From: an uncultured Rhodospirillales bacterium | Lineage (GTDB): Bacteria; Pseudomonadota; Alphaproteobacteria; ATCC43930; CGMCC-115725 | DNA: 7,908 nucleotides | Assembly: GCA_903897565.1 (NCBI GenBank) | Contig: CAIUCF010000525.1 | Location: 1 to 7,908, forward strand | Direction: 5' to 3' | Part shown: positions 5,409-7,908 of the stretch, one piece after another | How positions within the stretch are numbered: position 1 is the stretch's first letter | Layout: each line of letters starts with the position of its first letter | Program-made: the position numbers and the translations under genes | Notes under the pieces: generated by a model | Database searches by the model: none | Seen by the model: only the letters and a program-made list of their open reading frames with translations | Told to the model about the DNA's origin: nothing

Positions 5409-6581
5409 TCAGCGGGTTCGGGAGAGGGTCGACGGCGCAAACAGGATTTCAGGATCGACCGCCGTGGGGTCGGTCTGGCCGGTCAACGCCATCGCCATGA
5501 CGTATTCACGCTGGAGCAGTTCGATGACCCGAGCCACGCCGTCGGCGCCCGCCAGGGTAAGACCGTAGAGGTAGGGCCGGCCGATCATCACCGCCCGTGC
5601 CCCCAAGGCCAACGCCTTGACGATGTCGGTGCCGCGGCGAACGCCGCCATCGAGCATGACGACGCAGCGATCTCCGGCCGCCGCGACGATGCCGGGCAGG
5701 GCGTCGAGGGTGGCGAGGCTGGTATCGAGGTTGCGGCCGCCATGGTTCGAGACGATCAGCCCGTCGATCCCGCCCTCGGCGGCGGCGCGGGCATCGGCCG
5801 GGTGCAGCACGCCCTTGAGCACGATCGGCAGCGCCGTGACCGACCGAAGCCAGGCGACATCCGCCCAGGTCACGGCCTTGCCGCTGAGCGCACCGTCTTC
5901 ACGGCTCCGATAATGCGGCGTCGCCAGACGAAAGCGCTGCCGGGTCAGCCAGCTTTGCAACGTCGCCGTCGACGATCGGGCGATCTGGGCGCGTGCGATG
6001 GCGTCGCGCGGCCCGAAGCTCGGGGTATCCACGGTGACGCAGAGGGCCTTGCAGCCGGCGTCGGCCGCGCGCTGGACCTGCTCGCGGGTGAAGCCGCGAG
6101 CCTGGTCGATAGAGAGCTGAAACCACAACGAAGCGGTGGCGATGCGCGCGATGTCCTCGATCGGGGTCGTTGACATGCTGCTGACCACCATCGGCATGCC
6201 GTAACGGCCGGCGCCCGCCGCCGTCGCGGATTCGCCTTGCGGGTGGAGCACGCGCTGGAGACCGGTCGGAGCGAGCAGGATCGGAAACGGCAGAGGGTCG
6301 CCGAACAGCGTGATTGCGCTGGTCGTGCGGTTGAGCTCGCCGAGATAGCGCGGCTGCAGCGCGATGCGGTCGAAGGCGGCGCGATTCCAGCCGAGCGTGA
6401 TGTCGTCGGCATTGCCGCTGGCGTAATTGTCCCAGGCGACCGGATCCATCCGCGTCCGCGCAATCCGTTCGACCTCGGGGAGGCTGATCCAGTGTCCGAG
6501 CGGCGGATTGCTCCGTCGGCGGCCGGTCTCGAACGCCTCGGCAACCGCGATGCCGGTACTGCGCAGCAGATTTTTCACCAC
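5409..6581 (-). CDS. FMN-dependent alpha-hydroxy-acid oxidase/dehydrogenase-like protein (atypical active site)
   Basis: A 390-residue TIM-barrel flavoprotein of the L-lactate dehydrogenase/glycolate oxidase family, which oxidises 2-hydroxy acids to 2-oxo acids with FMN. Family landmarks: APTGLQRVLHPQGE (104-117), VTVDTP with Asp185 and Arg192, VLKGVL with Lys256, SNHGGRNLD with catalytic base His280 and substrate-binding Arg283, and DGGVRRGTDIVKALALGA plus MIGRP for FMN phosphate binding. Two positions that are normally active-site tyrosines differ: WDNYASG has Asn52 at the place of spinach glycolate oxidase Tyr24, and WFQLS has Ser157 at the place of Tyr129. Substrate is therefore uncertain and lldD should not be assumed. 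An N-terminal stretch of about 30 residues precedes the usual family start. No ATG is available: start is GTG at 6581 (or the adjacent GTG at 6578), and the upstream frame reaches a stop with no other start. The Shine-Dalgarno is weak. It is transcribed toward the sulfur operon and is probably unrelated to it. Confidence 0.85.
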   Translation of the reverse strand: MVKNLLRSTGIAVAEAFETGRRRSNPPLGHWISLPEVERIARTRMDPVAWDNYASGNADDITLGWNRAAFDRIALQPRYLGELNRTTSAITLFGDPLPFPILLAPTGLQRVLHPQGESATAAGAGRYGMPMVVSSMSTTPIEDIARIATASLWFQLSIDQARGFTREQVQRAADAGCKALCVTVDTPSFGPRDAIARAQIARSSTATLQSWLTRQRFRLATPHYRSREDGALSGKAVTWADVAWLRSVTALPIVLKGVLHPADARAAAEGGIDGLIVSNHGGRNLDTSLATLDALPGIVAAAGDRCVVMLDGGVRRGTDIVKALALGARAVMIGRPYLYGLTLAGADGVARVIELLQREYVMAMALTGQTDPTAVDPEILFAPSTLSRTR

Positions 6582-6695
6582 TCTATCGCCGATCGCCCCC
6601 GATGCTTGTCCGGAATATCGAAATTAGACTGCGCGTCGGGCGTCTTAAAGCGAATTCTGTACCGGATTTGTCCTGATAGCGGCGCAGCGCAATCT
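6582..6695 (-). other. Spacer upstream of the oxidase gene
   Basis: A 114-nt gap between two leftward genes, with lower GC around 6615-6670 than the flanks. It probably holds the oxidase promoter and the end of the TPR transcript. The best promoter-like pair on the reverse strand, TTTAAG then TAATTT with 17 nt between, is weak. No hairpin followed by a T-run was found. I therefore do not place a promoter or terminator. Confidence 0.3.
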
Positions 6696-7908
6696 CTACC
6701 CTGACAGCACCTCACTGAGGCGACCCTTGGTCAGCTTCTGGCGGTAGGTCTCGAGGAAGCTGCGCGAGCCGGCGACCTGACTGCCGAAGGTCGACAGGCT
6801 GGCGGGGTTGGGCACGCCGGAGCCCACCAGGGTTTCGAAATCGCTCTTGAGCTCGGTGGCATCCATCGCCGTGCTGTAGTTCTGCCGCAGGCTCGCCAGC
6901 CCGGCTTGATCCCCGGAGAGCGACATGGCGGTGGCGGCGTTGATCGCGAGCGCTGCCGTCTGCTGGTCGAGCACGAGGTTCGGACCGGGCGGTGGCAAGC
7001 GCGCGACCAGCAGGCTGGCCACCGATTTCCAGTCGCCCTTCGCCCAATAGATATCGGCCCGCAGGCGATCGGCATCGAGGCTGCTGTCGCCGTCGAGCGC
7101 TTTGATCGCGCCGTCCTTGTCGCCGGCCATGAAGGCGGCGCTGGCGGCGAATTCCTGGCGCTGCAGCCGCAGCCCCGGCGTCAGCAGGGCAGGATCGAAC
7201 GGCAGGTCCAGGGCCTTGCGGGCCTCGTCCGGCTTGCCCTGGAGCAGTTCGAGCAGCGCCAGCTCGGCGCCGGCGCGGGCCTGGGCGAGGCCGGTGAGGC
7301 GGGTGGTGATCTCCTGATACAGGGCGCCGGACGCGCGATCGAGCAGATCGATCGAGACTAGGCGATCGATCAGATTGCGGGCGACTGCGTCGCCGAGCTT
7401 ACCCGGCGGCGTCAGCACCTTGAATTCCTGGAACACCGCGAGCGCCGCCACCGGCGGCACCGTATCGGCCTTCGGACCGACGAACACGCTGGTGAAATCG
7501 GTCTGCATCTCGGCGGCGATTTCCGGGATGAACGGGCTGTTGGGGAAATTGGTCAGGATCTGGCGGAAGGCGTCGAGTGCGCCGTGATAATCGGCGTCGT
7601 CGTAACGCAGTTCGCCCATCTTGCGCAGCAGACGGACCTCAAAATCATCGCCGCGCCAGTCGAAGCGCATGCGATCGAGGGCCTCGATCGCGTCGAGACG
7701 GGTCATCTTGCCGGCGCCGTATTTGGACAGGATCAGGGCATAGCTGGCCTGGGCGCGGGCGAGGCTGGAGAGCGGCGAATCCGCGGCCTGCTGCCAGAGA
7801 TCCTGGGCGCGCCCGACATCACCCTCGACGCCGAGGATGCGCCCGGTGAGGACCTTGGCGGCATCGCTTTCGGCTTCTATCGGATCGTTCGCCATGACGC
7901 TGTTGACC
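6696..7908 (-). CDS. TPR-repeat protein of unknown function, C-terminal part (5' end beyond window)
   Basis: The reverse-strand frame ends in TAG at 6698-6696 and is open to the right window edge. An ATG at 7895 gives 399 residues, but the four visible codons upstream of it contain no stop and there is no Shine-Dalgarno in the 13 nt seen. That Met is thus probably internal and the protein longer. The sequence is helical with tetratricopeptide-like units, for example YHGALDAFRQILTNFPNSP (about residues 103-121), GDVGRAQDLWQQAADSPLSSLARAQ near the start, and GDKDGAIKALDGDSSLDADR in the second half. No membrane segment, signal peptide or catalytic motif is visible in this part. Such repeats usually serve protein-protein contacts, often in envelope or assembly complexes. 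I do not recognise the specific family and assign no function. Confidence 0.75.
   Translation of the reverse strand, partial: VNSVMANDPIEAESDAAKVLTGRILGVEGDVGRAQDLWQQAADSPLSSLARAQASYALILSKYGAGKMTRLDAIEALDRMRFDWRGDDFEVRLLRKMGELRYDDADYHGALDAFRQILTNFPNSPFIPEIAAEMQTDFTSVFVGPKADTVPPVAALAVFQEFKVLTPPGKLGDAVARNLIDRLVSIDLLDRASGALYQEITTRLTGLAQARAGAELALLELLQGKPDEARKALDLPFDPALLTPGLRLQRQEFAASAAFMAGDKDGAIKALDGDSSLDADRLRADIYWAKGDWKSVASLLVARLPPPGPNLVLDQQTAALAINAATAMSLSGDQAGLASLRQNYSTAMDATELKSDFETLVGSGVPNPASLSTFGSQVAGSRSFLETYRQKLTKGRLSEVLSG

Noticed and set aside
3654..6173. Very long rightward frame (839 codons) across the SulP end, the MFS gene and much of the oxidase gene
   Set aside because: It overlaps three well-recognised genes in another frame or on the opposite strand, and its product is Arg/Gly/Ala/Pro-rich with no domain. 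This is a GC-driven shadow frame.
6625..6655. Short repeats such as GCGTCGGGCGTC and AGAC/GTCT in the spacer upstream of the oxidase gene
   Set aside because: Arms of 4-5 bp with poor pairing inside; too weak to call an operator or terminator.
6709..6719. CCTCACTGAGG inverted repeat near the end of the TPR gene
   Set aside because: The loop would be one base, it lies within coding sequence and no T-run follows; likely chance.

Overview
The window is GC-rich DNA with dense, codon-biased genes, strong Ala/Gly/Arg/Leu use and long spurious antisense frames. This fits a high-GC proteobacterium. The family content (a BigR/SqrR-type ArsR regulator beside a Blh-type metallo-beta-lactamase-fold protein) points most naturally to an alphaproteobacterium, but no marker here fixes the genus.

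Left part (1-5343): a sulfur and persulfide-handling locus built around a short AT-rich divergent intergenic region (543-623). Leftward runs a Blh-type persulfide dioxygenase, cut off by the window edge. Rightward runs a five-gene, probably single-operon array with gaps of 18, 10, 78 and 6 nt: bigR (two-cysteine ArsR-family thiol-persulfide sensor), a YgaP-like rhodanese with a membrane tail, a TauE/SafE (TSUP) anion exporter, a SulP anion transporter with a C-terminal STAS domain, and a Bcr/CflA-type MFS exporter. The likely logic is that BigR represses both directions from a dyad between overlapping promoters until its cysteines are oxidised by persulfides. The dioxygenase then turns persulfide into sulfite, the rhodanese exchanges sulfane sulfur, and the TSUP/SulP proteins move the anions produced. 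The MFS protein is the unexpected member; a thiol or sulfur-metabolite export role is a guess from context.

Middle (5344-6695): after a 65-nt convergent gap with no convincing terminator, a leftward FMN-dependent alpha-hydroxy-acid oxidase-like gene starts at GTG. It keeps the catalytic His, Arg, Lys and Asp, but by alignment it has Asn and Ser where the family usually has two active-site tyrosines. A 114-nt spacer lies upstream of it.

Right part (6696-7908): a leftward TPR-rich protein of unknown function. It is probably the C-terminal part of a longer protein, because its frame stays open to the window edge.

No tRNA, rRNA, CRISPR, IS element or phage gene is visible. The window looks chromosomal. 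Its most interesting parts are the extended BigR regulon with an MFS exporter, the 78-nt spacer before the SulP gene (palindrome, hairpin and a short upstream frame), and the atypical flavin oxidase.
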